Origin: Enterovibrio gelatinilyticus
Lineage (GTDB): Bacteria > Pseudomonadota > Gammaproteobacteria > Enterobacterales > Vibrionaceae
NCBI RefSeq assembly: GCF_028683095.1
Contig: NZ_JAJUBC010000026.1
Coordinates: 18,742-82,741, forward strand
Direction of reading: 5' to 3'
Length of the DNA: 64,000 nt
The position numbers and the translations under genes were made by a program. Positions 1 through 8,319 of this stretch are shown here, piece after piece; position 1 is the stretch's first letter; every line of letters begins with the position of its first letter. Under the pieces are notes generated by a model, which was not told the DNA's origin, made no database searches, and was given only the letters and a program-made list of their open reading frames with translations.

Positions 1-1
1 A

Positions 2-634
2 GCGCTTGAAGGGCTTGGGCTTGAGTTAGGCTATAGCGCGTCACTTATCGATAATTTTATTATGGAAGTTCAAGGCAGTGGTTTTATCCACTTTGGTGAT
101 GACGACCAGCTTGAGTATTTTGCCTACGGTGGGAAAAATGGTCACCCGTACGTGAGTATCGGTAAAGTGCTGATTGAACGAGATCAAGTCCCTAGAGAAA
201 AGATGTCGTTGAAAGCAATCAAAGATTGGGTTGCGGCTCAGCAAGACGAAGCGACAGTCATTGAACTGCTGAATCAAAATCCATCTTATGTTTTCTTTGC
301 GCCGAAAGCAGCGGCACCTGTCTCAGGAACTGCTGGCATTCCATTGTTGTCGGGCGCATCGGTTGCTGCTGATCGTGAGTACCTACCAATGGGTAGTGTG
401 CTTCTCGCTGAAATCCCACAGCTTAATGAGGAAGGCAATTGGAATGGGCAACATGTGCTCAAACTGTTGATGGCGCTTGATACCGGCGGTGCGGTGAAGA
501 AAAACCACCTTGACCTGTACCACGGTATGGGTGAAGAAGCAGGCATTAAAGCCGGGCATCATAAGCATTTTGGGCGAGTTTGGAAGCTCACAAAGCCCGT
601 TGAAGAAGGCGCATCTGATGTGGGTACTAAATAG
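2..634 (+). CDS. mltA: Membrane-bound lytic murein transglycosylase A, C-terminal part
   Basis: This is the 3' part of a gene whose start lies before the window; the reading frame is open from base 2 with no start needed. MltA is an outer-membrane lipoprotein that cleaves the MurNAc-GlcNAc bond of peptidoglycan to give 1,6-anhydro ends. Visible family features are the LIDNFIMEVQGSG stretch near residues 16-28 and the C-terminal 3D-type barrel with GSVLLAEIP and MALDTGGAV, in which the conserved catalytic aspartate sits (ALDTGGA). The N-terminal signal/lipobox cannot be seen. In E. coli mltA lies beside tcdA/csdE/csdA, and that neighbourhood recurs here with inserted genes. The identification is firm. 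Confidence 0.93.
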   Translation, partial: ALEGLGLELGYSASLIDNFIMEVQGSGFIHFGDDDQLEYFAYGGKNGHPYVSIGKVLIERDQVPREKMSLKAIKDWVAAQQDEATVIELLNQNPSYVFFAPKAAAPVSGTAGIPLLSGASVAADREYLPMGSVLLAEIPQLNEEGNWNGQHVLKLLMALDTGGAVKKNHLDLYHGMGEEAGIKAGHHKHFGRVWKLTKPVEEGASDVGTK

Positions 635-684
635 CTTTGAAGCCTATTCACATCGGTGAGTTACTTTTCGACAGACAAGAAAAA

Positions 685-714
685 GGCGGGTTTTTAAACC
701 CGCCTTTTCGTTTT
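685..714. terminator. Bidirectional terminator between mltA and the TAXI gene
   Basis: A perfect 9-bp stem (685-693 with 696-704, GGCGGGTTT/AAACCCGCC) is followed by a T-rich run on the plus strand and preceded by an A-run that gives a U-run on the minus strand. It lies between two convergent genes and can end both transcripts. Confidence 0.85.
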
Positions 715-732
715 CAGAGCAATGCTATCAAA

Positions 733-1701
733 TTATTTGATTAGGCCAGCTTCTTTGTAGTATTTCGCCGCACCTGGGTGAAGTGGTGCAGACAGGCCGT
801 CAGAAACCATTTCTTCTTTTTTCAGGTTTGCGAAAGCTGGGTGAAGACGACGGAAGTCATCAAAGTTTTCAAACACAGCTTTAACCACGTTGTAGATCAC
901 TTCGTCTGGTACTTCTGATGAAGAAACAAACGTTGCACCCACACCGAAGGTGTTTACATCACCGTCGTTACCACGGTACATGCCACCTGGGATAGTTGCA
1001 GAGCGGTAGTAATCGTTATCAGAAACCAGTTTCTGAGACGCGGTGTTGTTCACTTCTACCACGACGCTATCACATGCTGTGGTTGCTTCTTGAATCGCAC
1101 CACTTGGGTGACCAACGGTGTAGACCATGGCGTCGATTTTGTTATCACACAGAGCTTTAGACTGTTCTGCTGCTTTTAGCTCAGAGACTTGCTTAAAGTC
1201 ATCCATTGTCCAACCCATTTCATCCATCAGCACTTCAATCGTACCGCGCTGGCCTGAACCTGGGTTACCAATGTTTACACGTTTACCTTTAAGATCATCA
1301 AAGGTTTTGATGCCAGCGTCTGCACGAGCAACAACAGTGAACGGTTCAGGGTGAACAGAGAAGACAGCACGCAGGTCTTTGTATGCGCCTTGGTCTTTAA
1401 ATTTGCTTGAACCATTGTATGCATGGAACTGCCAGTCTGACTGGGCGATACCCATGTCTAGCTCGCCAGCGCGAATTGTGTTGATGTTGTAGATAGAGCC
1501 ACCCGTTGATTCAACTGAACAGCGAATGCCGTGCTCTTTCTTTGATTTATTGACCAAACGACAAATTGCACCACCAGTTGGGTAGTACACACCAGTGACA
1601 CCACCAGTACCGATAGTCACAAACTGATTAGCCTGTGCAGGCACGGCGGTTAAAGCAGCTGCAAAGCTCATTGCGGCCAGTGTTGGTTTTAACGCTTTCA
1701 T
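733..1701 (-). CDS. TAXI-family TRAP transporter solute-binding protein
   Basis: This is a 322-residue periplasmic binding protein of the TAXI (TRAP-associated extracytoplasmic immunogenic) family. It has a clear signal peptide with predicted cleavage after AQA (about residue 24), then the family's N-terminal [15 protein letters not shown] signature (about 30-44). The middle part carries [20 protein letters not shown], typical of the ligand cleft. TAXI proteins normally deliver acidic substrates to a fused 4TM/12TM TRAP permease, but no permease gene is next to this one, so it is an orphan here. The next gene upstream on the same strand is a BKACE enzyme 124 bp away. The substrate is unknown. 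Confidence 0.9.
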   Translation of the reverse strand: MKALKPTLAAMSFAAALTAVPAQANQFVTIGTGGVTGVYYPTGGAICRLVNKSKKEHGIRCSVESTGGSIYNINTIRAGELDMGIAQSDWQFHAYNGSSKFKDQGAYKDLRAVFSVHPEPFTVVARADAGIKTFDDLKGKRVNIGNPGSGQRGTIEVLMDEMGWTMDDFKQVSELKAAEQSKALCDNKIDAMVYTVGHPSGAIQEATTACDSVVVEVNNTASQKLVSDNDYYRSATIPGGMYRGNDGDVNTFGVGATFVSSSEVPDEVIYNVVKAVFENFDDFRRLHPAFANLKKEEMVSDGLSAPLHPGAAKYYKEAGLIK

Positions 1702-1825
1702 GCTTTATTTTCCTTGTCTACGATGTGATTACTAACGCGGTGCGAGTCCGCTTGTTATAAAACTGTAATCCCTATGTGAGAATGAATTATCTGACAGTTG
1801 CTTTTTCGATCGCAAGAGATGTACT

Positions 1826-2659
1826 TCACGATTCAAAGCTACGAAAGATATTTTTTCTTAAGTCTTCCACAGAGTTGATATATAAACCCATATTTTGAGA
1901 CAAAACAGAAATTTGCTGTACAAGTTCTGCATTGTTTTCCGCATGATGTCCTCTTAAATTTATTAGATTATTTTCGAATCCAACCCGAACATCCCCACCC
2001 AATGACATGGCTGCCGTTAAGCACTGATGTTCATGACGACCAAAAGCACATATAGCCCATGAAATCCCCATATCAGAGAGACGCTTAATGTCGAAGTCGA
2101 GTAAATCTCTTGGCGAAGACAACATGCCTTTTTTGTACTTTCCTAGTACCAATAGTAGGTGATGACCGACGTTTGGCAAAATGTTGTCATTAAGCATTTG
2201 AAAGTACAAAGATAAATCTGCCGCATCATACAAAATATATTGCACATAGATTTTGCGCTCTGCGAGTTCAAAAAAGAAGCGGCTGGCATCTTTTTCGAAG
2301 CTAGCATTAGGGCGAAGTTCTCGAAGTGCGAGCGACACTGCCTCGGGCTCGGTGCCTCTTACCAGTGCTATTTGTTCGTCTGGTTGATACAAACCCACGG
2401 CTTCGGTGGTTTGCTGAATGACCAAGCGCGAATCAAAACGTGCTCGAATTTCGGTGAGCCACTCTCGGTTTAGACCCACGTCTAGAGAGTGTTTTCCTTG
2501 TGCGTCTCGAACATGCACGTGCGCCATGGCGACGCCAGCATCAGCACATTGTGTTAAACACACGCCCATTTCATCAATCGAAAGAGGGAGCTGCCCATGT
2601 TCATCCTTGCCTCGTCTCGCGCCATTAGGCGCGACAATAATGGTTCTTCCTGAGTGCAC
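1826..2659 (-). CDS. BKACE-family beta-keto acid cleavage enzyme (DUF849)
   Basis: This 277-residue protein matches the BKACE family (3-keto-5-aminohexanoate cleavage enzyme and relatives), TIM-barrel zinc enzymes that transfer acetyl-CoA onto a beta-keto acid, releasing acetoacetate and a new acyl-CoA. The zinc ligands are visible: the HVHVRD motif (about residues 47-52) and the glutamate in VRVGFENNL (near residue 230). The stretch EAVSLALRELRP is also family-typical. It lies 23 bp downstream of a class III aminotransferase on the same strand, so the two are probably co-transcribed. An aminotransferase making the keto acid and BKACE cleaving it is a reasonable inference, but the substrate cannot be read from sequence. 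Confidence 0.88.
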   Translation of the reverse strand: MHSGRTIIVAPNGARRGKDEHGQLPLSIDEMGVCLTQCADAGVAMAHVHVRDAQGKHSLDVGLNREWLTEIRARFDSRLVIQQTTEAVGLYQPDEQIALVRGTEPEAVSLALRELRPNASFEKDASRFFFELAERKIYVQYILYDAADLSLYFQMLNDNILPNVGHHLLLVLGKYKKGMLSSPRDLLDFDIKRLSDMGISWAICAFGRHEHQCLTAAMSLGGDVRVGFENNLINLRGHHAENNAELVQQISVLSQNMGLYINSVEDLRKNIFRSFES

Positions 2660-2682
2660 AATTAGTCCTTAATTCAAATGCA

Positions 2683-4002
2683 TCACGCAAATACGTGGTC
2701 CATGGTGATACTGAGTCGTCGCACGAGTTCATCAATTTCACTGTCGGTAATAATGAATGGTGGTGCCAAGAGTATGTGATGCCCATTTACGCCATCCAAT
2801 GTTCCGCCCATGGGGTAACACATCAGCCCGTTGTCCATGGCTGTTTTCTTCATTTGCTGGTGGAGCGGACGGTCAGGCGAAAAAGGTTGTTTACTGGTTT
2901 TGTCTTGTACTAATTCAAGCCCAATAAACAAACCACGACCGCGAATGTCTCCAACAAATGGATGCGAGCCGAATGACTCGTTTAACTGTTTGACTAAGTA
3001 TTGTCCTTTCTCTGTCACTTCTGCCATTGCGCCAGCTTCTAACGCGTCTAACGTCGCACAAGCGGCAGCGCACGCCAATGGATGCGCCATAAAGGTATGT
3101 CCATGCTGAAAGTACCCCGTTCCTTGTGAGATCGCTTCGTAGATTTTGTCGCGGATCATAACAGCACCAATGGGTTGATAACCCGCGGCTAACCCTTTGG
3201 CTAATGTCACCAGGTCGGGCACGATATCTTCCTGCTCATAAGCAAAGTAGGTGCCAGTTCGGCCACAACCGCACATCACCTCATCAAGAATGAGTAGTAC
3301 ACCGTATTTATCGCATATCTCTCGTATACGCTTAAAGTAGTCTTTTTCGGCAACCAGTGCGCCAGCAGTTGCACCGACAACAGGCTCGGCAACAAAGGCA
3401 ATTACGGTTTCTGGCCCAACGGCGAGTAACCGCTCTTCCAATTCATTAGCAACACGCTGACCGTATTCAAAATCACTTTCTTCTGCTCGTTTATCACGAT
3501 AGGCATAGCAAGGTGCAATAAGCTCACCATTCTGAAGCAAGGGCGCGAAGGGCTCTTTACGCCATATGTTTCCGCCAACGCCCAGTGCACCTAACGTATT
3601 GCCATGATAACTCTGTCGTCGAGCAATAAAACGCGTACGCGATGTTTCACCTTTTTCAATGAAGTATTGGCGAGCCATTTTCAGCGCAGCTTCAACCGCT
3701 TCGGAGCCACCACTGACAAGATAAACATGATTGAGATCGCCGGGCGCTTTATCGGCTAGCCGCTCGGCGAGCTCTTCTGCGACAGGGGAGGTGAAAAATC
3801 CCGTATGCGCATATGGAATGGCAATGAGTTGCTTTTGAATGGCGCTCAAGACGCCTTGGTGGCTATGCCCTAAGCATGACACTGCCGCACCGCCGCATCC
3901 ATCGAGATATTGCTTTCCGTTGCTATCAATAAGAAATACGCCATCACCCCCTGATACTGATGGGAGTTTTGAGTGGCAATGGCGTTGCAGTATGTGTGTC
4001 AT
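2683..4002 (-). CDS. Class III PLP-dependent aminotransferase
   Basis: A full-length 439-residue fold-type I aminotransferase of the ornithine/beta-alanine/4-aminobutyrate group. Visible features are the phosphate-binding SGGSEAVEAALKMA (about 97-110), the ring-contacting aspartate in LLILDEVMCGCGRTG (D240) and the PLP lysine in TLAKGLAAGYQP (K269). The start ATG at 4002 fits the family N-terminus. It is first in a probable two-gene operon with the BKACE gene and is divergent from a LysR regulator with 137 bp between starts. Substrate specificity (a beta-amino acid or diamine, for instance) is undetermined; the BKACE partner suggests the product is oxidised toward a beta-keto acid. Confidence 0.9.
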   Translation of the reverse strand: MTHILQRHCHSKLPSVSGGDGVFLIDSNGKQYLDGCGGAAVSCLGHSHQGVLSAIQKQLIAIPYAHTGFFTSPVAEELAERLADKAPGDLNHVYLVSGGSEAVEAALKMARQYFIEKGETSRTRFIARRQSYHGNTLGALGVGGNIWRKEPFAPLLQNGELIAPCYAYRDKRAEESDFEYGQRVANELEERLLAVGPETVIAFVAEPVVGATAGALVAEKDYFKRIREICDKYGVLLILDEVMCGCGRTGTYFAYEQEDIVPDLVTLAKGLAAGYQPIGAVMIRDKIYEAISQGTGYFQHGHTFMAHPLACAAACATLDALEAGAMAEVTEKGQYLVKQLNESFGSHPFVGDIRGRGLFIGLELVQDKTSKQPFSPDRPLHQQMKKTAMDNGLMCYPMGGTLDGVNGHHILLAPPFIITDSEIDELVRRLSITMDHVFA

Positions 4003-4139
4003 TGTTTATTCAATCCGCTGTGTAGGTGATGTGATGTGAATTTCTGCACTAAGTATTAGCGGGTTGGAAATTGAACAGCAAACGATATAAATTCAGAGGG
4101 TATTCCAAAAATTCATAATAGAAGCGAAAGGTGACAACG

Positions 4140-5051
4140 ATGTCCATGCCGATCCCACCAATGAAAACGTTGCGTACCTTTACCGTTGTCGCGCAAACCT
4201 TGAGCTTTTCAATGGCTGGAAAGCGATTAAACCTGACACAAAGTGCTATCAGTAAACAGATCCTGCAATTGGAAGATATGATGGGGTGCGCGTTGTTTGA
4301 GCGAAGTGGTGGCAAGGTCGAGTTAACGGAGGCGGGGCGCCGATACTTGCCTTCAGTGGTTGAAGCGTTAGAAAACCTTCAGCACGCCACGTCAACCATT
4401 ATGCAATCTTCTGAAACCAAAAGCCGCGTGGAAATTTCGGTTCCGCCCTCAGTAGCAAGTATGTGGTTGGTGCCTCGGTTGAATGCGTTTCGAGCTCAGC
4501 ATCCCAATATCGAACTGGGTGTAAAGGCGAGCGTCACGGCAGATACACAGAACTATTATCAAAGTGATATTGCGATTCACTGCTTGCCACTTTCAATTCA
4601 AGAAGAAGAGGCAGAGTTACTGATTCGAGAAAGGCTGCGTTTGGTGGTTAACCAAAGCCAAGTGCCTTCTGAAATTTCGCATATCGACGAATTGCTCTCA
4701 TTGCCGTCCATTAGTCACATCACTCGCCCTCAGATTTGGAATCAGTTTTGGCACCATTACTCCGTGGCTCCAAGCGGCCCGACGTATGGTACAGGGTTCG
4801 AACATTTCTATATGGCGATTGAAGCGGTTAGACACCAACAAGGGATGGCGTTAATTCCAGATTTTTTACTTCATGATTATTTAGATAACGACGTAGTCAG
4901 TAACCCATTAGCATTGCGTTTTGACAGCGCATACGGCTACTTTTTGTTTAGCCATGGTTTTAAGCGCAGATTAGGGCCCGTCAAACAAGTTATTGATTGG
5001 TTGAAGCGTGAAGTAATAAGACCAAGATGCCAGCCTTCTCAGCGCCTATAA
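4140..5051 (+). CDS. LysR-family transcriptional regulator, probable controller of the aminotransferase/BKACE operon
   Basis: This 303-residue protein has a LysR N-terminal winged helix-turn-helix (MKTLRTFTVVAQTLSFSMAG through LNLTQSAISKQILQLEDMMG, residues about 8-45) and a periplasmic-binding-like effector domain of the GcvA subgroup (ending near residue 295). The ATG at 4140 is preferred; a GTG nine bases upstream is possible, but the GAAAGG stretch is better spaced for 4140. Divergent orientation from the aminotransferase is the classical LysR arrangement, so that operon is the likely target, with an operator in 4003-4139. The effector is unknown. Confidence 0.9.
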   Translation: MSMPIPPMKTLRTFTVVAQTLSFSMAGKRLNLTQSAISKQILQLEDMMGCALFERSGGKVELTEAGRRYLPSVVEALENLQHATSTIMQSSETKSRVEISVPPSVASMWLVPRLNAFRAQHPNIELGVKASVTADTQNYYQSDIAIHCLPLSIQEEEAELLIRERLRLVVNQSQVPSEISHIDELLSLPSISHITRPQIWNQFWHHYSVAPSGPTYGTGFEHFYMAIEAVRHQQGMALIPDFLLHDYLDNDVVSNPLALRFDSAYGYFLFSHGFKRRLGPVKQVIDWLKREVIRPRCQPSQRL

Positions 5052-5134
5052 ACGTTGAGATAATGGACATTTTCGCGTCAAACGCGTATAAACCGCACTC
5101 CATGATGACCACTCAAAAGACTGAGCGATTTAGT

Positions 5135-5944
5135 ATGACCACAACATCCCCAGCATCAGAAAACTATCAACAACGCTTTGGCGGCACACGTCGTTTATAT
5201 GGCGCGACAGAGCTTGAGATATTAAGGCAAGCTCACGTCTGTGTGATTGGTATTGGTGGTGTGGGCTCTTGGGCGGTAGAAGCGCTGGCGCGTAGTGGTG
5301 TGGGTGCATTGACATTGATTGATATGGACGACATTTGCGTGACGAACGTGAATCGCCAAATTCACGCAATGTCAGGGACCATAGGCCAAAGCAAAATAGA
5401 AGTCATGGCAGATCGTGTTCGTGCAATTAACCCCGATTGTCAGATCAATTTAATTGATGATTTCATCTCGGAAGACAATATTCCCGAGTACATCACTAAA
5501 GATTTTGACTATGTGTTAGATGCGATTGACAGCATCAAACCCAAAACAGCGTTGATTGCATACTGTAAGCGCAACAAGATAAAAATCATCACCGTGGGTG
5601 GGGCTGGTGGTCAAATCGACCCAACACAAATTCAAGTTGCCGACCTAACGAAAACCATTCAAGACCCTTTGGCCGCGAAATTACGTAATAACCTGCGTCG
5701 TTTTCATAATTTCACCAAGACACAAGGTCGTAAGTTTGGCATTGATTGTGTGTTCTCTACCGAACAACTCAAATACCCTCAGCCTGATGGCAGTGTCTGC
5801 GAAACCAAAGCGACCGCAGAAGGGCCTAAACGAATGGATTGTGCGAGCGGCTTTGGCGCTGCCACCATGGTCACAGCTACGTTCGGGTTTGTCGCGGTAT
5901 CACGCATTATTGCGAAGTTAACGGCGAAGGCTTCAGCCAAGTAA
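5135..5944 (+). CDS. tcdA: tRNA threonylcarbamoyladenosine dehydratase
   Basis: TcdA (CsdL/YgdL) converts t6A37 of ANN-decoding tRNAs to the cyclic ct6A form, using ATP, with sulfur-acceptor partners CsdA-CsdE. The protein is about 269 residues from the ATG at 5135, matching E. coli (268). Upstream in-frame ATGs at 5027 and 5063 would add a tail not found in the family and overlap lysR. Features are the E1/ThiF-like nucleotide motif VIGIGGVGSWAVEALARSG, the LIDMDDICVTNVNRQ stretch, KRNKIKIITVGGAGGQIDPT and the C-terminal RMDCASGFGAATMVTATFG. In E. coli it adjoins csdE/csdA; here the pha operon separates them. Confidence 0.95.
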   Translation: MTTTSPASENYQQRFGGTRRLYGATELEILRQAHVCVIGIGGVGSWAVEALARSGVGALTLIDMDDICVTNVNRQIHAMSGTIGQSKIEVMADRVRAINPDCQINLIDDFISEDNIPEYITKDFDYVLDAIDSIKPKTALIAYCKRNKIKIITVGGAGGQIDPTQIQVADLTKTIQDPLAAKLRNNLRRFHNFTKTQGRKFGIDCVFSTEQLKYPQPDGSVCETKATAEGPKRMDCASGFGAATMVTATFGFVAVSRIIAKLTAKASAK

Positions 5945-5990
5945 TATTGTTCTGTGTAGCGAACTTTAAGCTACGCAAACCACATAGAAA

Positions 5991-6016
5991 AAAAGGCCAC
6001 TACGTGGCCTTTTTTG
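5991..6016. terminator. Bidirectional terminator between tcdA and phaC
   Basis: The stem GGCCAC/GTGGCC (5995-6000 with 6004-6009) is flanked by an A-run on the left and a T-run on the right. It serves both convergent transcripts. Confidence 0.85.
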
Positions 6017-6036
6017 ATCTGAATGGCAATGCAGAA

Positions 6037-7857
6037 TTATGCTTCAGCTTTAGAAGGGGTTTCTGATGTTTCTTCAGCGTCACGCTTAACAGCAATAGGT
6101 AGCACTTGTTTAACGTAGTCGCCAGGCGCTATCGTCAAAACAGGGAAGTTGTCAGATCCAGCTTTGTAAGGCTCAACTTTCTCTTTCGGACTGTATGCTT
6201 CCAGCCACTTATCCCAATGCGTCCACCAAGAACCTGTATTGTGCTCGGCTGAGTCAAACCACTCATCCGCAGATTCGCTTAGTTCATCATTTACCCAGTA
6301 ACCATACTTACCTTTCGCAGGGTGGTTCACAATACCAGCGATGTGGCCTGATTCACCAAGCACGAAGGTTTTATTGCCACTGACGTTGAGCGCACCACGG
6401 TAGGTGCCTTGCCAAAGAGCAATATGGTCTTCTTTAGCGGATATGAAGTAGGTAGGGATTTTGATTTTGTTCAAATCAATCCACACTCCACCAACTTTAA
6501 CGCCTTTGTCTTCAACCAAACGGTTATTAAGATAAAGCTCGCGTAGCATGAAGTTGTGCGTTGCAGCAGCAACATTCGTGCTATCACTGTTCCAGTACAG
6601 GAGATCGAAGTCGACAGGGCTATTGCCCTTGAGGTAATTGTCGACGTAGTAGTTCCAGTACAGGCTGTTTTCGCGAAGTAAGCTGAATGTCACGCTTAAT
6701 GAGCGTCCGTCCATGTATCCGCGAGCATTGTTTTGAAGCTCAATCGCACTAACAAGGTTGTCATTAACGTAAGCGCCAACTTCTCCCGGCTGTGCGAAAT
6801 CAAGCAGGGTGGTAAAGAAAGACGCAGACTTAATACGTGCTTTCATTCGCTTAGCAGCATAGTAGGCAATGGTTGAAGCCAGCACTGTGCCGCCAATACA
6901 ATAACCAGCAGCATTAATTTGTGATTGGCCTGTAATGTCTTCGATGGCGCTAACGGCTTTCACCACGCCTTCAGTGACATAATCACCAAACTCTACATCA
7001 CGCTGCTCAATGCCAGGGTTGCGCCATGACATCATAAATACTGTGTGGCCTTGCTCGACAAGCCAGCGCATCATGGAGTTCTTCTCACGAAGATCCAAAA
7101 TGTAGTATTTGTTGATAAACGGCGGAACGATCAACAATGGCGTTGCATTGACTTTTTCCGTGGTTGGACGGTACTGGATCAACTCAAACAGTTCGTTTTT
7201 GTAAACAACATCGCCAGGTGTATTTGCCACATCTTCACCAATGCGGAACGCATTGTTGTTGGTCATTCTAACTTTGAGAATGTCAGAGCTAGATTCCAGA
7301 TCTTCTTGTAATTGCTGAAGACCTTTCACCAGATTCTCACCATTTTGTTCTAATGTGAGTTTTAGCAGCTCTGGGTTTGTTCCTACAAAGTTACTTGGTG
7401 ACATGGCATTGATTGCTTGACGAGAAAAGAACGTTAAGCGTTCTTTAGCTTTTTCGTCTAAGCCTTCAACGGCGTTGATGGTTTCTAAATATGTGCGGCC
7501 AAAAAGTAGGTAAGATTGTTTGATGAAATTGTAAAACATCTCATCTTGCCAGCTTTCATCTTGGAATCGTTTGTCGTCTTTTTCTGGAGCGACAACATTG
7601 GCTTTGTTAGCGGCAAGCGCTACGTTTTGCCAGATTTCCATTTGTTTTTCCCACCACTGCATTTGAATTTGCAGCATTGCGGCAGGTTGGCTTGAAGCGC
7701 CCTCAAGAAGCTTAGCGGTATCTTCCATACTCTGCTCTTGCATCGCTTTATTTAAGGGGGTGTTTGTGGCTGCCTTGCCTTGCTCGAGATCCTTCCACCA
7801 TTGCTGGTTGCTATCTTGGAGTTTTTCAAGGTAGTCCGAGAAGAAGTTCTGATACAT
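6037..7857 (-). CDS. phaC: Class I poly(3-hydroxyalkanoate) synthase
   Basis: PhaC polymerises (R)-3-hydroxybutyryl-CoA into polyhydroxybutyrate at the granule surface. The 606-residue length fits class I enzymes. The N-terminal helical region (1-200) is followed by an alpha/beta-hydrolase domain with the lipase-like box GYCIGG carrying catalytic C320, then D477 (SAKEDHIALW) and H505 (GESGHIAGIV), in the same spacing as the Cupriavidus enzyme. It is the last gene of a minus-strand operon phaB-phaA-phasin-phaC, separated from the phasin gene by a 63-bp gap with a strong hairpin. The acidic/lysine-rich tail (about 592-606) is low complexity and probably not catalytic. Confidence 0.96.
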   Translation of the reverse strand: MYQNFFSDYLEKLQDSNQQWWKDLEQGKAATNTPLNKAMQEQSMEDTAKLLEGASSQPAAMLQIQMQWWEKQMEIWQNVALAANKANVVAPEKDDKRFQDESWQDEMFYNFIKQSYLLFGRTYLETINAVEGLDEKAKERLTFFSRQAINAMSPSNFVGTNPELLKLTLEQNGENLVKGLQQLQEDLESSSDILKVRMTNNNAFRIGEDVANTPGDVVYKNELFELIQYRPTTEKVNATPLLIVPPFINKYYILDLREKNSMMRWLVEQGHTVFMMSWRNPGIEQRDVEFGDYVTEGVVKAVSAIEDITGQSQINAAGYCIGGTVLASTIAYYAAKRMKARIKSASFFTTLLDFAQPGEVGAYVNDNLVSAIELQNNARGYMDGRSLSVTFSLLRENSLYWNYYVDNYLKGNSPVDFDLLYWNSDSTNVAAATHNFMLRELYLNNRLVEDKGVKVGGVWIDLNKIKIPTYFISAKEDHIALWQGTYRGALNVSGNKTFVLGESGHIAGIVNHPAKGKYGYWVNDELSESADEWFDSAEHNTGSWWTHWDKWLEAYSPKEKVEPYKAGSDNFPVLTIAPGDYVKQVLPIAVKRDAEETSETPSKAEA

Positions 7858-7881
7858 GTTTAAACCCTCTTGATCGGAAAC

Positions 7882-7909
7882 AACCCGCCCTCATAAGTGA
7901 AGGCGGGTT
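7882..7909 (-). terminator. Intra-operon hairpin between phasin and phaC
   Basis: Inverted repeat AACCCGCC/GGCGGGTT (7882-7889 with 7902-7909) lies between the phasin stop and phaC start. On the minus strand it is followed by only a short U stretch (GTTTCC), so it looks like a partial terminator or mRNA-stabilising hairpin rather than a full stop. It could make phasin mRNA more abundant than phaC mRNA. Confidence 0.5.
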
Positions 7910-7920
7910 GGTGACCTTAT

Positions 7921-8268
7921 TTAAGCTGGAGTAACGGCTTTTACATTTTCAGCAGTTAGTTGCTCAAGGTCGTCTTTAAACTCTTTAGCAAGAGATTGCA
8001 GTTTGTTGCTGTCATCCATCATTTGCTGAGACAGTTTCGTCAATGCAGCAACTTGTTGGCCGCCAAATGCAGTTAGAGAAGTTACATCAGTAACGCCGCT
8101 TGCTGCTTTAACTTGAGCTAGACCCATTTCGCTGTAAGTTTTTACTGCGCTAAGTTGAAGCTCAGTGATTGTTTCAACGTTTTTAGCAACCAGTTTGTTG
8201 AACTTAACGTAAGGTGCCATTGTTTTTTCAGTTTGCTCTGAGAATGCTTTAAACATATCTGTGTACAT
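7921..8268 (-). CDS. Phasin family protein (polyhydroxybutyrate granule-associated)
   Basis: A 115-residue, almost entirely helical protein of the phasin type. Phasins coat PHB granules, setting granule size and keeping the hydrophobic surface away from other proteins. Features are the N-terminal MYTDMFKAFSEQTEKTMAPY and the alanine/valine/glutamine-rich amphipathic helices in the middle. The start at 8268 is chosen because AGGAG lies 7 bases upstream; an upstream in-frame ATG at 8301 lacks such a site. Its position between phaA and phaC supports the assignment more than the sequence alone, since phasins are poorly conserved. Confidence 0.85.
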   Translation of the reverse strand: MYTDMFKAFSEQTEKTMAPYVKFNKLVAKNVETITELQLSAVKTYSEMGLAQVKAASGVTDVTSLTAFGGQQVAALTKLSQQMMDDSNKLQSLAKEFKDDLEQLTAENVKAVTPA

Positions 8269-8319
8269 GGTGTTTCTCCTGAGTATATTAATTAGATCCA
8301 AGGGGGTAACTTAATCGAC

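Noticed and set aside
5027..5134. N-terminal extension of tcdA from the ATG at 5027 or 5063
   Set aside because: It overlaps or abuts the lysR end, has no good ribosome site and does not match the family N-terminus.
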